Shown piece by piece: positions 1-9,122 of a stretch of DNA of 64,000 nt (positions within the stretch are counted from its first letter, which is position 1; the number at the start of each line of letters is the position of its first letter). The DNA is taken from assembly GCF_003003125.1 (NCBI RefSeq), contig NZ_PVTZ01000009.1:62001-126000 (forward strand). Reading direction: 5' to 3'. The DNA is from Laceyella sediminis. Its GTDB lineage: Bacteria > Bacillota > Bacilli > Thermoactinomycetales > Thermoactinomycetaceae. The position numbers were made by a program, and so were the translations under genes. Below the pieces are notes generated by a model. The model made no database searches and was not told where the DNA came from. It was given only the letters and a program-made list of their open reading frames with translations.

Positions 1-438
1 GGCGAGATTCTTACAGCTAATGTACTGAAGCGTGAAACAGAGTTGAGATCAAAGAACCATAGAATGGTTATGCTCTTTAAATCAGACCGTGTAGGTTTTG
101 ACGATAACTTTAATCAGCGAGATTTGGTAGATATTATCGTCACTGATAAAAACATGAAGACGAGTATATACATGAAAAACGTAGAGATTGTTGCTTTGGG
201 TATTGACGCGAATAAAAATGTAACTGGGTTAGGGTTAGAGATGACACTGGAAGAAGCAGCTAACTTTATTGGTATACAAAATACTGCAGCATCTATTAGA
301 GTGTTGAAAGCCCCGAACACGGGTGATGGAAAAATTGGAGAAAAAGAAGGAGCTAAAAAACAGATAAAGCAACCTAATCAAAAATCAACTACAAATACAC
401 AAGGGAATCCGATGGAAACGGATACCCCTCAACAATAA
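1..438 (+). CDS. CpaB/RcpC-like Flp pilus assembly protein, C-terminal part (5' end outside window)
   Basis: The reading frame is open from base 1, so this is the last 145 residues of a longer protein. The segment DLVDIIVTDKN followed by a short beta-rich stretch and VEIVALG matches the pattern of the RcpC/CpaB domain, an envelope protein that helps assemble Flp pili. The last 40 residues are a lysine-, glutamine- and asparagine-rich low-complexity tail. The gene ends 8 bp before tadA, which supports a pilus assembly role. The N-terminal anchor and SAF domain expected for CpaB lie upstream and cannot be seen. The family call rests on this one domain plus context. Confidence 0.6.
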   Translation, partial: GEILTANVLKRETELRSKNHRMVMLFKSDRVGFDDNFNQRDLVDIIVTDKNMKTSIYMKNVEIVALGIDANKNVTGLGLEMTLEEAANFIGIQNTAASIRVLKAPNTGDGKIGEKEGAKKQIKQPNQKSTTNTQGNPMETDTPQQ

Positions 439-446
439 CAGTAAGG

Positions 447-1823
447 ATGGTTTTGAAGATGGCCATTTTCTCGCAAAACCAACGATTAACAAAGCATATT
501 CGTCGAAGCGCCAGTGAGAGAGAAAGACAGAAGCCTGCCGATGATAATCGGGTTAATGAACTGGCACAACACTTTAAAGCTCGGTTACTACGTGAAACGG
601 ACTTGGAAAAACTAACACAGATGCCCTCATCGGAATTACGTATCACGCTAGATCGCTTAGTTAGCAGATACTTAGCTGATGAGCAAGTCGTGTTGACCGG
701 CCAAGAGCGGAACCGAGTTATCAATCGGATCATTAACGAGTCCGTGGGCTTCGGTCCATTGGAATCCTTGTTGGAAGACGAAGAGATTACCGAAATCATG
801 GTGAACGGTCCTTATGAAGTTTTCTACGAGAAAAAGGGTAAATTGTATAAAACGGATATCCAATTTCGCGATGAAGAAGCGTTGCGCCATGTGATTGACC
901 GAATTGTGGCGCCGATCGGCCGCCGGATTGACGTGAGTTCTCCCATGGTGGATGCGCGCCTGCCTGACGGAAGCCGTGTGAATGCAGTAATTCCCCCGAT
1001 CAGCTTGAAAGGCTCGTTGCTTTCTATTCGTAAGTTTCGCAAAGACCCGATTCGTTTGGAGGATTTGATTTCATTTAACAGCATGACTCCGGATATGGCC
1101 AAATTCCTCACGAGTATGGTGAAAGCGAAGTTGAACATTATCATCTCTGGGGGCACAGGTAGCGGGAAAACGACACTGCTGAATGCATTGGCGTGTTTCA
1201 TTCCAGAAGATGAACGGATTATCACCATTGAGGATATGGCGGAGCTTCGAATTCCGCATACACATGTCGTCGGGATGGAAGCGCGCCCCGCCAACGTAGA
1301 AGGCAAAGGGGAAGTTTCGATTCGCCAGCTTGTACGTAACGCTTTGCGGATGCGGCCTGACCGGATCATCGTAGGGGAGGTTCGTGGCGCGGAGGCGTTT
1401 GACATGCTACAAGCGATGAACACGGGTCATGAAGGTTCTATCACCACGGTACACGCAAATACCCCGCAAGACGCTATGAGTCGTCTGGAGGGGATGGTGA
1501 TGATGTCGGGAATGGATCTGCCATCTGAAATCATTCGCCAGTATATTGTCAGTGCGGTTGATTACATTGTACAAATCGGACGGTTGCCAGATGGGCAACG
1601 CAAGATGCTGGCCATCGCAGAGATGCAGCAAAAGGAAGATGGTTCAGTCAAGATGATCGATATTTTCCGTTTTGTACAGACCAATGTAGATAAAGACGGG
1701 AAGGTGGAAGGATACTTCGCCCCAACTGGCTATTTACCTAGCTGCCTTGATCGTTTGCAAGCATATGGTGTTGGCGTCGCAAAAGAAATGTTCAACCCGA
1801 AAAAAGGAGGAGAGAAAGCGTGA
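447..1823 (+). CDS. tadA: TadA/CpaF family pilus assembly ATPase
   Basis: Hexameric secretion ATPase that powers assembly of Tad/Flp pili at the cytoplasmic face of the membrane. The protein is 458 aa. Residues 235-242 form the Walker A motif GGTGSGKT, RIIVGE at about 306-311 is the Walker B region with its downstream arginine, and the histidine-box region HEGSITTVHAN follows. The N-terminal 90 residues are charged and helical, as in CpaF proteins. The start is uncertain: ATG 447 has AAGG directly abutting it, while an in-frame ATG at 459 is spaced better from the same AAGGA. The stop overlaps tadB by 4 bp, indicating translational coupling. Confidence 0.93.
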   Translation: MVLKMAIFSQNQRLTKHIRRSASERERQKPADDNRVNELAQHFKARLLRETDLEKLTQMPSSELRITLDRLVSRYLADEQVVLTGQERNRVINRIINESVGFGPLESLLEDEEITEIMVNGPYEVFYEKKGKLYKTDIQFRDEEALRHVIDRIVAPIGRRIDVSSPMVDARLPDGSRVNAVIPPISLKGSLLSIRKFRKDPIRLEDLISFNSMTPDMAKFLTSMVKAKLNIIISGGTGSGKTTLLNALACFIPEDERIITIEDMAELRIPHTHVVGMEARPANVEGKGEVSIRQLVRNALRMRPDRIIVGEVRGAEAFDMLQAMNTGHEGSITTVHANTPQDAMSRLEGMVMMSGMDLPSEIIRQYIVSAVDYIVQIGRLPDGQRKMLAIAEMQQKEDGSVKMIDIFRFVQTNVDKDGKVEGYFAPTGYLPSCLDRLQAYGVGVAKEMFNPKKGGEKA

Positions 1824-2743
1824 CCGAGGCGATAGTTGGGGCATTAGCAGTCTTGTGTTCAATGCTGGCTCTCTTCAACTGGGTAGAGATGCGCACTGCA
1901 CAAAGGCAGACGAATGAAGTGCTGGAGAAGTATGTAGGAACAAAAACCGAAATCAGTTGGTCTGACCGCCTTGCGGACCGGCTTGATAATCAAGAGTGGG
2001 CTAAAAAGTTGGCTCCCCAATTGAAACGAGCGAGCATTAATCTGCGCCCTTCAGAGTATGGTGCTTTGTTGATAGCAGGGGAGCTGGGGTTGACTTTTCT
2101 GCTTTACCTAGGATTGGATGCCCCGTTTTTTATGAGTTTGTTCATCGCAGGTGTTCTGACACCACTTGGTTCCAGAATGCTGATCAATTCTCGCAAGTTT
2201 TTATATGTGCGAAAAATAGATGCCCAATTGTCCGAAGCCTGTCGTCTGTTAAGTAGTGCCGCCAGAGCGGGGTTGTCGATTCCCCAAGGCTTGGAATTGG
2301 TTGTCAAAGAAATGAGTGGACCGATCAAAGAAGAATTAAATACGGTCGTCAAAGAGTTGCAACTTGGAAAAAGCGTTGAAGTATCTTTAAGAGAATTGAC
2401 TAAACGTGTGCCTTCTCGTGATTTGCAGGTGTTTGTAAATGCCTTAATCATCCAACGACGAGCGGGTGGTGACTTAGCTCGTGTTTTAAGCGAGATGGCA
2501 AGTACGATGGAAGAGCGCAAAATCATTCATAAGACCATTGATGCAACAGTGGCGCAAGCACGTTTTTCAGCATATATGCTACCCGTTGTTTCGATTCTTA
2601 TCGTTTTTATGATGAGTCAAATGATCGAAAACTTCTTCGACTTCTTCACCAATATTTTTGGGATCATCGTATTAATCATTTTTATCATTATGCAAGTGAT
2701 CGGCTTTATTCTAATTAAACGAATCGCCGACATTAAAGTGTAG
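1820..2743 (+). CDS. tadB: TadB-like type II secretion F domain membrane protein
   Basis: Inner-membrane platform protein of the Tad pilus machine, partner of TadA. The protein is 307 aa with a GTG start overlapping the tadA stop and preceded by AAAGGAGG. Hydrophobic segments lie at about 3-17, 83-115 (a pair), 249-265 and 279-300. The cytoplasmic T2SSF domain spans roughly 135-245 and contains the characteristic GGDLARVLSEMA stretch followed by a charged EERK. TadB and TadC are paralogous halves that pair in the platform. The order A-B-C is the standard one for this system. Confidence 0.88.
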   Translation: MTEAIVGALAVLCSMLALFNWVEMRTAQRQTNEVLEKYVGTKTEISWSDRLADRLDNQEWAKKLAPQLKRASINLRPSEYGALLIAGELGLTFLLYLGLDAPFFMSLFIAGVLTPLGSRMLINSRKFLYVRKIDAQLSEACRLLSSAARAGLSIPQGLELVVKEMSGPIKEELNTVVKELQLGKSVEVSLRELTKRVPSRDLQVFVNALIIQRRAGGDLARVLSEMASTMEERKIIHKTIDATVAQARFSAYMLPVVSILIVFMMSQMIENFFDFFTNIFGIIVLIIFIIMQVIGFILIKRIADIKV

Positions 2744-2758
2744 AGGAATGGATAGGAG

Positions 2759-3676
2759 ATGACATTTACACTTCTCATTCTCGTATTGGCTATATGGGCT
2801 TGCTTGTTTTTTGCTGCAATTTCTTATTACTCCTATAGCATGGAAAAAGAGAAGGTACGCATCAATCTGGACAATCACATTCCCCCTTGGAAGGTAATGA
2901 AGAAAAGAGTAAGCAGGGGAATGCTGATTCACCAGTGGTTGGACAAACTCGCACCTACGGGAAAGAACATTCAAATCTTAAGTGAGGACACCGAGTTGGA
3001 GGATTCGTTGGTAAAAGCGGGATACCCTTTTCAGTTGACGGTTGCCCGCTTGCACGGAGCCAAAATCTTAGGGGCTATTTTGGGATTGTGCTTTGGGTTG
3101 CTGTACTATTCCGTTGGCTTTTTGCCGCTAGACTTTTTGATTACCGTTTTTGCGCCGTTTGTTGGATATATGGCACCTATATATTGGGTGAGAATGAAGG
3201 CAAAGAGCAGGCAAGAGCAACTTCGCTTGGATCTGCCTGATTTTCTGGATATGATGAGTATCACCTTACAGGCGGGTATGTCGATGGATGACGCCTTTGC
3301 CTACTATGTAGAAACCACGCAAGGGCCATTAAGTGAAGAATTGGCCCGTTTGAATCAGGAAGTCAAGTTTGGTGTGCAACGTGAGGCAGCTTACAGATCG
3401 CTGATTAGCAGAACAGAATCGTCGGAATTGGAAGCATTGATCCAGTCTTTGATCCAAGCTCATAATCTGGGTACCCCAATTGCTCAAACATTTGCTCAAC
3501 AAGCAGAAGAGATGAGACGGATGCGGGCAGAGCATGCAAAAGAAGCAGCTGGTAAGGCGGCGCCAAAGATTTCCTTAGTAAGTGGGTTGGTCATTGCTCC
3601 GTCAATTATGTTGCTCATGCTTAGTGCCATTATTTATAGCTATTTTATTGCAAGAGATATTTTTGGTGGCATTTAG
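2759..3676 (+). CDS. tadC: TadC-like type II secretion F domain membrane protein
   Basis: Second platform protein of the Tad pilus assembly complex, 305 aa. There is an N-terminal membrane segment at about 3-22, a hydrophobic pair near 100-145, a T2SSF domain beginning DLPDFLDMMSITLQAG, and a final membrane helix near 275-297. The conserved LGTPIAQTFAQQAEEMR motif is typical of the family. It lies 15 bp after tadB. TAGGAG abuts the ATG and AGAGGA lies further upstream, so the ribosome site is not ideal, but no better in-frame start is evident. Confidence 0.87.
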   Translation: MTFTLLILVLAIWACLFFAAISYYSYSMEKEKVRINLDNHIPPWKVMKKRVSRGMLIHQWLDKLAPTGKNIQILSEDTELEDSLVKAGYPFQLTVARLHGAKILGAILGLCFGLLYYSVGFLPLDFLITVFAPFVGYMAPIYWVRMKAKSRQEQLRLDLPDFLDMMSITLQAGMSMDDAFAYYVETTQGPLSEELARLNQEVKFGVQREAAYRSLISRTESSELEALIQSLIQAHNLGTPIAQTFAQQAEEMRRMRAEHAKEAAGKAAPKISLVSGLVIAPSIMLLMLSAIIYSYFIARDIFGGI

Positions 3677-3776
3677 CATTTAAGGAGGTGAGAACTGAAA
3701 AAAACGGGAATATAATGTAGGAAGTTGTCGTTGGTTGAACAGCACTCTTTTAACTTTTATCTAGGAGGAATACATC

Positions 3777-4025
3777 ATGGAAAAAAAAGCTTTGTGGACT
3801 TATCGTTGGGAACGTGTAAAAGAATTCTTGCCTAGCTTCAAGCCTCTCAGCAAAAAAGGTTCTCCGACGCTTGAGTATGTTATCATTATTGCCGCTGGTG
3901 CCGCTTTTGCAGGTCTCTTGCTCTTTGTTTTTAAAGGTGGAGAGGATAATGAGATCACAGGAGTACTAAGAGGTAAAGTGAAAAATGTGGTTGAGAAGTC
4001 CGGTAATTTGGAAGAGGTTAAGTAA
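3777..4025 (+). CDS. Flp-type class III prepilin-like small protein (candidate major pilin)
   Basis: An 82-aa protein with a 28-residue basic leader ending in KKG, then SPTLE and a hydrophobic stretch of about 20 residues. Glycine 28 followed by glutamate at +5 (E33) is the class III prepilin cleavage signature recognised by TadV-type peptidases. Length and position just after tadABC fit the structural pilin. A strong AGGAGG site precedes the ATG, with a 100-bp leader after tadC. A 15-bp perfect hairpin follows the gene, which would let pilin mRNA outnumber the downstream message. No prepilin peptidase is visible in this window. Confidence 0.72.
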   Translation: MEKKALWTYRWERVKEFLPSFKPLSKKGSPTLEYVIIIAAGAAFAGLLLFVFKGGEDNEITGVLRGKVKNVVEKSGNLEEVK

Positions 4026-4044
4026 GATGTCAGTTGGAACAATG

Positions 4045-4087
4045 GAATATATGGTTTGCGTTAAAGCAAACCATATATTCTTATTTT
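4045..4087 (+). terminator. Strong hairpin after the pilin gene (terminator or attenuator)
   Basis: A perfect 15-bp stem (4045-4059 with 4066-4080) closes a 6-base loop and is followed by TTATTTT. The tail is U-rich but not a clean run, so partial termination or 3'-end stabilisation of the pilin message is likely. The VWA gene begins 15 bases later, so readthrough would be its source of transcription unless a promoter is hidden here. Confidence 0.75.
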
Positions 4088-4101
4088 AAGAGGTGAGTGA
4101 A

Positions 4102-5424
4102 TTGAATGCATTTTATGCCAAGGTGGTAAGTGGTCTTGTTGTCGTTTCCGTTGCCATTGCTGGCTGTTCCACACCCGTCTCCAAGACAGAAGAGGGAGTA
4201 ACGGCAGAGCAAAACAAAGAAGCTAAAAAAGCGTATGCGACAGAAGTCGAAGAAATGTTAAAAGAAGGTCCCGGCAAATATGCGGGTAGTGCCTATAATG
4301 AAGAAAATGCCAACAAAGAGTTAGATGCGTTGCCTAAAAATCTCACGGGCGAACAAGCATACCAGAAGTTAGTCGAACTTTTTGCAGAGGATTATCAACC
4401 CTATGTAAAAAAATTGGATGCGTTTGACACTACATATACTGTAAGTGGCGACCCTGGTGATTTGAAAACACCCTCAGGGAAACAGTTGAATGTCATGATC
4501 TTGATTGACTCCTCTGGAAGTATGGCTGGTAAGGTTGATGGCTTTTCCAAAATGACCCTTGCGAAAAACGCGGTTTCCCGTTTTGCATCTTCACTTTCTA
4601 CACATGCAAATGTCTCTTTAAGGGTGTATGGCCATAAAGGTAGCAATGCTGATAAAGATAAAGACATTTCTTGTAAAAGCACTGAAGTCGTTTATCCTTT
4701 GGGTAAATACGATCAACAAAAGTTTAACAAGGCGTTGGACGCGTTTAAACCCACCGGATGGACGCCGATTGCATTGGCAATGAAGGAAGCTGCAAATGAT
4801 CTTTCAAGATCAAATGTACCTTCGGAAAATTTAATTTATGTAGTAAGTGATGGTATTGAAACATGTGGTGGCAATCCGGTTCAAGTTGCGCAAGAGTTGA
4901 ATAAATCCAATGTCAAAGCCGTGGTAAATATTATCGGATTTGATGTGGATGATGCGGGTCAAAAAGCATTGCAAGAAGCAGCTCGGGCTGGTGGTGGAGA
5001 ATATGCCACAATTCGAGACGAAGACGGATTAAGAAGTTATTTTGACAGTCAAAAAATGAAAATCTGGGATCAATGGTTGATGTGGAAAGTGAATAATGTG
5101 AGCGACATTATTGATCAGTTTACTAAAAAGGAAAATGAGTTGCAAAATATCACTTTTACTGGGCTTGGAATAGATGAACTATCTTTTACAGAGTCACATC
5201 ATATGAGAACAGCCTTAAGCCATTTGGAAAATACAGATAAACTGTCTAGTGATGAAGCTGATAAAGTTGAAAAGTTGATTACTAATCGTGCGGATAAAAT
5301 TGACGAATATAGAAAGAGCCGTTATGACTCCTTAATAAAACTCCTAAAGGAGAACAAAGAGAAAACAAGAGAACTCGTAGAGAAAAAAGGTAAGGACAAA
5401 ATGGATGAATATGATACCAACTAG
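4102..5424 (+). CDS. VWA-domain lipoprotein in the pilus locus
   Basis: Secreted lipoprotein of 440 aa. I chose TTG 4102 because AAGAGGTG sits 6 bases upstream; an in-frame GTG at 4093 overlaps that site. A hydrophobic signal ends in the lipobox VAIAGC, placing the lipidated cysteine at about residue 22. A von Willebrand A domain starts near 128 with the metal-ion adhesion motif DSSGS at about 136-140; a TGWTPI segment supplies the likely conserved threonine. The last 110 residues are charged and probably coiled coil. VWA proteins are common adhesins and scaffolds of Tad pili, so a pilus-linked surface role is inferred. Confidence 0.82.
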   Translation: MNAFYAKVVSGLVVVSVAIAGCSTPVSKTEEGVTAEQNKEAKKAYATEVEEMLKEGPGKYAGSAYNEENANKELDALPKNLTGEQAYQKLVELFAEDYQPYVKKLDAFDTTYTVSGDPGDLKTPSGKQLNVMILIDSSGSMAGKVDGFSKMTLAKNAVSRFASSLSTHANVSLRVYGHKGSNADKDKDISCKSTEVVYPLGKYDQQKFNKALDAFKPTGWTPIALAMKEAANDLSRSNVPSENLIYVVSDGIETCGGNPVQVAQELNKSNVKAVVNIIGFDVDDAGQKALQEAARAGGGEYATIRDEDGLRSYFDSQKMKIWDQWLMWKVNNVSDIIDQFTKKENELQNITFTGLGIDELSFTESHHMRTALSHLENTDKLSSDEADKVEKLITNRADKIDEYRKSRYDSLIKLLKENKEKTRELVEKKGKDKMDEYDTN

Positions 5425-5462
5425 TAACGAAGACAAATCGATATTTTAGAGGTGGTTCAGTC

Positions 5463-6134
5463 ATGAAAAATTATGTAGATAGCTTATCTTTGTACAAAGA
5501 TAAGCTATTGTACATCCTTCTTTTTGGAGTTACTATTGCGTTTCCACTCTTTTTTATCAATCAGTTTGTATCCACATTCTATTACAATCTCTTTGCAACG
5601 GTGGGCATATCGGAATTAGGGAGTTACCCACAATTTATCTTTTCTACCATTACTATCTTTATCAGCCAAATTCCATTTATTTATTTGGTTAAAAGCAAGT
5701 TGATCGAAGAAGAAACGAGTATAAGTGAAGGATACAGAGTGTTCTTTGAACATATGCTTCCTGTATATGTGGTAGGGGCGATTATTGCCATCCTTGTAAC
5801 GCTTGGCACGGTGCTGTTTATTGTTCCAGGCTTGATCTTACTTATGCTGTTTATTCTCTATCCTTATGTTGTTGTGTTTGAAGGGGAAAGTTGGTTCAAT
5901 GGGTTGAAAAGAGCATTTCAAGTAGGGAAGACAAGGTTATTTCAAGTAATGGGTGTTACGTTTTTATTGAGCATATTAACCATGTTAATGAATTTTGTGA
6001 CCCTGTTTTTGTCGCTTTATACTTTGGATAACCTGTTTCTCATAAATATCATTCAACTTATTTTTAATATGTTTATCCTTCCTTACCTTACATTTGTGGT
6101 AGGTCATTATTACTATGATTGGGAAGTTTACTAA
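5463..6134 (+). CDS. Polytopic membrane protein of unknown function
   Basis: A 223-aa hydrophobic protein with about five to six membrane segments, at roughly 13-33, 55-75, 97-140 (two), 157-182 and 187-215. GAGGTGG lies 9 bases before the ATG. The segment VVFEGESWFNGLKRAFQVGK between helices resembles a motif of YciC/DUF975-like membrane proteins, but I would not assign a family. It lies between the VWA lipoprotein and the first secreted cassette gene, all in one direction with short gaps, so it probably belongs to the same transcription unit. It could insert or protect against the cassette proteins; that is speculation. Confidence 0.6.
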   Translation: MKNYVDSLSLYKDKLLYILLFGVTIAFPLFFINQFVSTFYYNLFATVGISELGSYPQFIFSTITIFISQIPFIYLVKSKLIEEETSISEGYRVFFEHMLPVYVVGAIIAILVTLGTVLFIVPGLILLMLFILYPYVVVFEGESWFNGLKRAFQVGKTRLFQVMGVTFLLSILTMLMNFVTLFLSLYTLDNLFLINIIQLIFNMFILPYLTFVVGHYYYDWEVY

Positions 6135-6155
6135 ACAGGATGCAGGAGAGGGATT

Positions 6156-7106
6156 ATGCTGTTTAAACACATCAACAAGCATAAAAGATTGTTTGCCATC
6201 ATTATGCTTGCTTTTATATTGTTTAACATCACTATTCCTTTCTCATATTCAGCTTATGCCGATTTACAAGTGAAAGAAGTGCAAAAGGCAGGCGATGTGG
6301 TAAAAGATGGTGATGTCGTTAAAAAGGCAGATGCCAAAAAAGAAGCTGTTCCAGAAGATAAAAGTGTGTTAGGGAAGTCATTTGAGTGGGTATCAGGGGG
6401 GCAAGCTTATAAAGCGATTAAGTGGACGATTAGCGAAATTTTCTTCGCAACACTTGTCAGTATCGAAACAGTCGGTAATGAATTAATTGATGGTAATATT
6501 AATGTTTCCGCCAGGAGTTCTATTAAGTGGACGAGCTTGCTCACACTCTCAGCGCTTGTTCGTAATGGTATTGGCATAAAGGTTCAAGACGGTTGGCAAC
6601 AAGCGGTATTGGATAGTTGGGATGCGTTAGAAAAAGGAGTAACACTTAACCAATTCGTTGCGTGGGGAAAAATCGTACCATTCGTAACTGAACGTGCCAC
6701 TAACGCAATAAAAATAGGAACTATTGGTGAAGCAGCTGTTAGTTCAAGTTCCTTACTTAAAAGCACTTCTCCATTAACACCGGTTGGAAAAGTTGCGGGT
6801 TGGGCGGGAATTGCTTTTTCCACTGCTGAAATGGTGTCTGGATTTGGTTCTGCATTTTATAGCCAGGATGGGTCAAAAAGCCAGGCTGATGGTGTATTAA
6901 ATGGTGTTGCTGGGTTCGGTAGCCTAGCGTTAGCGACGGGCTTGATGATGGGAGCTGCTTGTCCTCCATTGGCGGTTGGACTTGCAGTGGGTGGAGCTCT
7001 TGTCTGGGGAGCAGCGACAGTTGGCAAGTATTTCACAGGAAAAAGCAAAACGTTTAGGAAAGGTGTCACGGCTCCTGTGAGATGGGTGAAAAGCTGGTTT
7101 GATTAA
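6156..7106 (+). CDS. Cassette 1 secreted protein with glycine-rich hydrophobic C-terminus
   Basis: A 316-aa protein of no family I recognise. AGGAGAGGG precedes the ATG. Residues 1-35 form a signal peptide (basic KHINKHKR, hydrophobic core, AYA before aspartate 36). A lysine/aspartate-rich linker with a GDVVKDGDVVKKAD repeat follows, then a mixed middle region (about 60-205). A long glycine/alanine-rich hydrophobic region spans about 210-293, and the basic tail ends VRWVKSWFD. The C-terminal hydrophobic part could insert into membranes as in some bacteriocins or pore formers. It is the first of three tandem paralogues, each followed by a partner gene. Function unknown. Confidence 0.7.
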   Translation: MLFKHINKHKRLFAIIMLAFILFNITIPFSYSAYADLQVKEVQKAGDVVKDGDVVKKADAKKEAVPEDKSVLGKSFEWVSGGQAYKAIKWTISEIFFATLVSIETVGNELIDGNINVSARSSIKWTSLLTLSALVRNGIGIKVQDGWQQAVLDSWDALEKGVTLNQFVAWGKIVPFVTERATNAIKIGTIGEAAVSSSSLLKSTSPLTPVGKVAGWAGIAFSTAEMVSGFGSAFYSQDGSKSQADGVLNGVAGFGSLALATGLMMGAACPPLAVGLAVGGALVWGAATVGKYFTGKSKTFRKGVTAPVRWVKSWFD

Positions 7107-7152
7107 TACGGTTATAGTGAAGGTGAATTGACTCGAAAGGGGGTCATAGTGA

Positions 7153-7935
7153 TTGAATAAACGATCAATTCCTCCAAATATCATAGATATTATTGAAGCA
7201 CATAAAAAGCCACGTGAGCGTTATGATATTCTTTCGGTGCTGGTTAGGTATGAGGAGGAAGATTATTATTGCGTCGGTTACGATGAAGGGAAAGATGTAA
7301 CAGGATATTTGTTTATCACGAGAGAGGGCAAAATTCCTGCACGAGAAGACATCCGCGAAGTGGCTAGGTTATCCATAGAACTTAATTTTATTAATTTTAC
7401 TTATTACAATGTAGGTCGCCAGTTTAGTCGTCGAAATAGCAACAGTATAGTAAAGGCGCTAGATATAACAAATAAATGTCTAAAATTAGACGAAGACTTG
7501 CCTTCCATCGATGTGTGTAAAGAGGCGTTTGAATCCATCTTAGCGATGCGATCTGAGTATGAAAAGATTGCCGAGTGCATGAATGCGACATTAAACAGAA
7601 TTGGGAGAAGTGGAATCTTTTATCCACAAGAAGATTATTCTCAATTGAGTGATTGGCATGAGCGGATGGGAGAATTGTTGTTTAGAGATAATTATGTGCA
7701 GATGGAAACCTATGATGATAGAAGAAAAGTCATATCCCTTTTATTAAAAAAAGGAAGAATTATTGATGCGTTTCGTTTTTGGTTGATTCATTTGCGCCTC
7801 CATCCTGGGCATGTAAATGCAAGGGATCTGGACACTTTTAACAAGGGGAAAAGGAAGTTCTTACAAAATAAGCCATTAGACGAAGAGAAAGCTTTTGAAA
7901 ACAATATTTTACCTATTATTCGCAATCCGAAATAA
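7153..7935 (+). CDS. Cassette 1 cytosolic partner protein
   Basis: A 260-aa soluble protein with no signal or membrane segment. The start is TTG 7153, preceded by AAAGGGGG; the ATT context leaves no usable ATG. The first 95 residues look like a beta-rich fold (LVRYEEEDYYCVGY, TGYLFITREGK). The rest is helical and charged, with a HERMGELLFRDNY stretch and an aromatic DAFRFWLIHLRLHP region. I do not recognise a family. It always follows the secreted cassette gene, so a chaperone, secretion adaptor or immunity-like role is possible but unproven. Confidence 0.68.
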   Translation: MNKRSIPPNIIDIIEAHKKPRERYDILSVLVRYEEEDYYCVGYDEGKDVTGYLFITREGKIPAREDIREVARLSIELNFINFTYYNVGRQFSRRNSNSIVKALDITNKCLKLDEDLPSIDVCKEAFESILAMRSEYEKIAECMNATLNRIGRSGIFYPQEDYSQLSDWHERMGELLFRDNYVQMETYDDRRKVISLLLKKGRIIDAFRFWLIHLRLHPGHVNARDLDTFNKGKRKFLQNKPLDEEKAFENNILPIIRNPK

Positions 7936-8126
7936 AGAGTGGGTTACTTTACATGGACCTCGTGTAAGAGATTAATGGGAAAGCGGCTATGGTGGAGAGA
8001 CGGGCTTGCTGGACTTATGATTTCTAGCATTGCTTGTTATAGTGTGGATCAATTGCAACGCATAAAAAGCTAAAGATGTAATAGAAATTCATGGTGAAAG
8101 TTAAAAAGCTAGTTAGGAGAGGGAGT
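7936..8126 (+). repeat. Duplicated inter-cassette spacer, copy 1
   Basis: The spacer between cassettes 1 and 2 is nearly the same as that between cassettes 2 and 3 (9909-10111): both begin AGAGTGGGTTACTTTACATG and end in the ribosome site of the next secreted gene. This shows that the duplicated unit includes the spacer, with a period of about 1.97-1.99 kb. The spacer contains a possible 32-codon frame. Confidence 0.85.
7975..8073 (+). CDS. Possible 32-aa small protein in the cassette spacer
   Basis: An ATG-started frame of 32 codons beginning MGKRLWWRDG with a short hydrophobic centre. There is no good ribosome site (AAGAGA only). The second copy of the spacer carries a 10-base insertion that shifts this frame and stops it after 20 codons. 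Either copy 1 is intact and copy 2 is broken, or the frame is not a gene. I favour the second view. Confidence 0.2.
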   Translation: MGKRLWWRDGLAGLMISSIACYSVDQLQRIKS

Positions 8127-9077
8127 ATGTGGTTTAAATATATGGCCAAGCATAAAAGATTGTTTGCCATCATTATGCTTGCCTTTATTTTGTTTAACAT
8201 CACTATCCCGTTCTCATATCCAGCCTATGCTGATTTACAAGTGAAAGAAGTGCAAAAGTCTGGCGATGTGCAAAAAGATGGTGATGTTGTCAAAAAGGCG
8301 GATGCCAAAAAAGAAGCTGTTCCAGAAGATAAAAGTGTACTAGAGAAGTCGTTTGAGTGGGTATCGGATGGGGTGGCTTATAAAGCGATTAAGTGGACGA
8401 TTAACGATTTTTTCTTCACAAAAATTGTCGGTGCTGAGTCGGTAATTAAAGAATACGGTAATGGCAATATTAATGCTTCCGCTAGGAGTTCTATTAAGTG
8501 GACGACCTTGCTCACACTCTCGGCGATTGTTCGTGGTGGTATTGGCATATTTGTCAAAGATGGATGGAAACAAGCAGCATTGGATAGTTGGGATGCGCTA
8601 GAAAAAGGAGTAACACTTCACCAATTCGTTGCATGGGATAAAATCATACCATATATTGGTGCTAGATTAAATTCCCCTCTGTTTATTGAACAGCTTGGTG
8701 AAGCAGGTGTGAGTTCAAGTACCTTGCTCAAAAGTACTGCTCCATTAACAACGATTGGAAAAGTTGCCGGTTGGGCGGGGATCGCTTTTTCCACCGTTGA
8801 AATGGTGTCTGGATTTGGTTCTGCATTTTATAGCCAGGATGGATCAAAAAGCCAAGCTGATGGTGTATTAAATGGTTTTGCTGGGCTCGGAAGCCTAGCG
8901 TTAACGGCGGGCTTGATGATGGGGGCTGCTTGTCCCCCATTAGCGGTTGGCCTTGCAGTGGGTGGAGCTCTTGTCTGGGGAGCAGCTACGGCTGGCAAGT
9001 ATTTCACAGGAAAAAGCAAAACGTTTAGGAAAGCTGTCACGGCGCCTGTGAGATGGGTGAAAAGCTGGTTTGATTAA
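8127..9077 (+). CDS. Cassette 2 secreted protein with glycine-rich hydrophobic C-terminus
   Basis: Paralogue of the protein at 6156, also 316 aa. I used ATG 8127 because TAGGAGAGGG precedes it and the protein then aligns with the other copies from residue 1; an upstream ATG at 8091 lacks a ribosome site. The signal peptide (1-35, ending AYA) and the linker repeat SGDVQKDGDVVKKAD are almost identical to the other copies. The middle (about 95-205) differs by many substitutions. The last 100 residues, including the glycine-rich hydrophobic region and VRWVKSWFD, are nearly unchanged. Function unknown; see cassette 1. Confidence 0.7.
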   Translation: MWFKYMAKHKRLFAIIMLAFILFNITIPFSYPAYADLQVKEVQKSGDVQKDGDVVKKADAKKEAVPEDKSVLEKSFEWVSDGVAYKAIKWTINDFFFTKIVGAESVIKEYGNGNINASARSSIKWTTLLTLSAIVRGGIGIFVKDGWKQAALDSWDALEKGVTLHQFVAWDKIIPYIGARLNSPLFIEQLGEAGVSSSTLLKSTAPLTTIGKVAGWAGIAFSTVEMVSGFGSAFYSQDGSKSQADGVLNGFAGLGSLALTAGLMMGAACPPLAVGLAVGGALVWGAATAGKYFTGKSKTFRKAVTAPVRWVKSWFD

Positions 9078-9122
9078 TACGATTATGGTGAGGTGGAGTG
9101 ACTCGAAAGGAGGTAAGAATAA

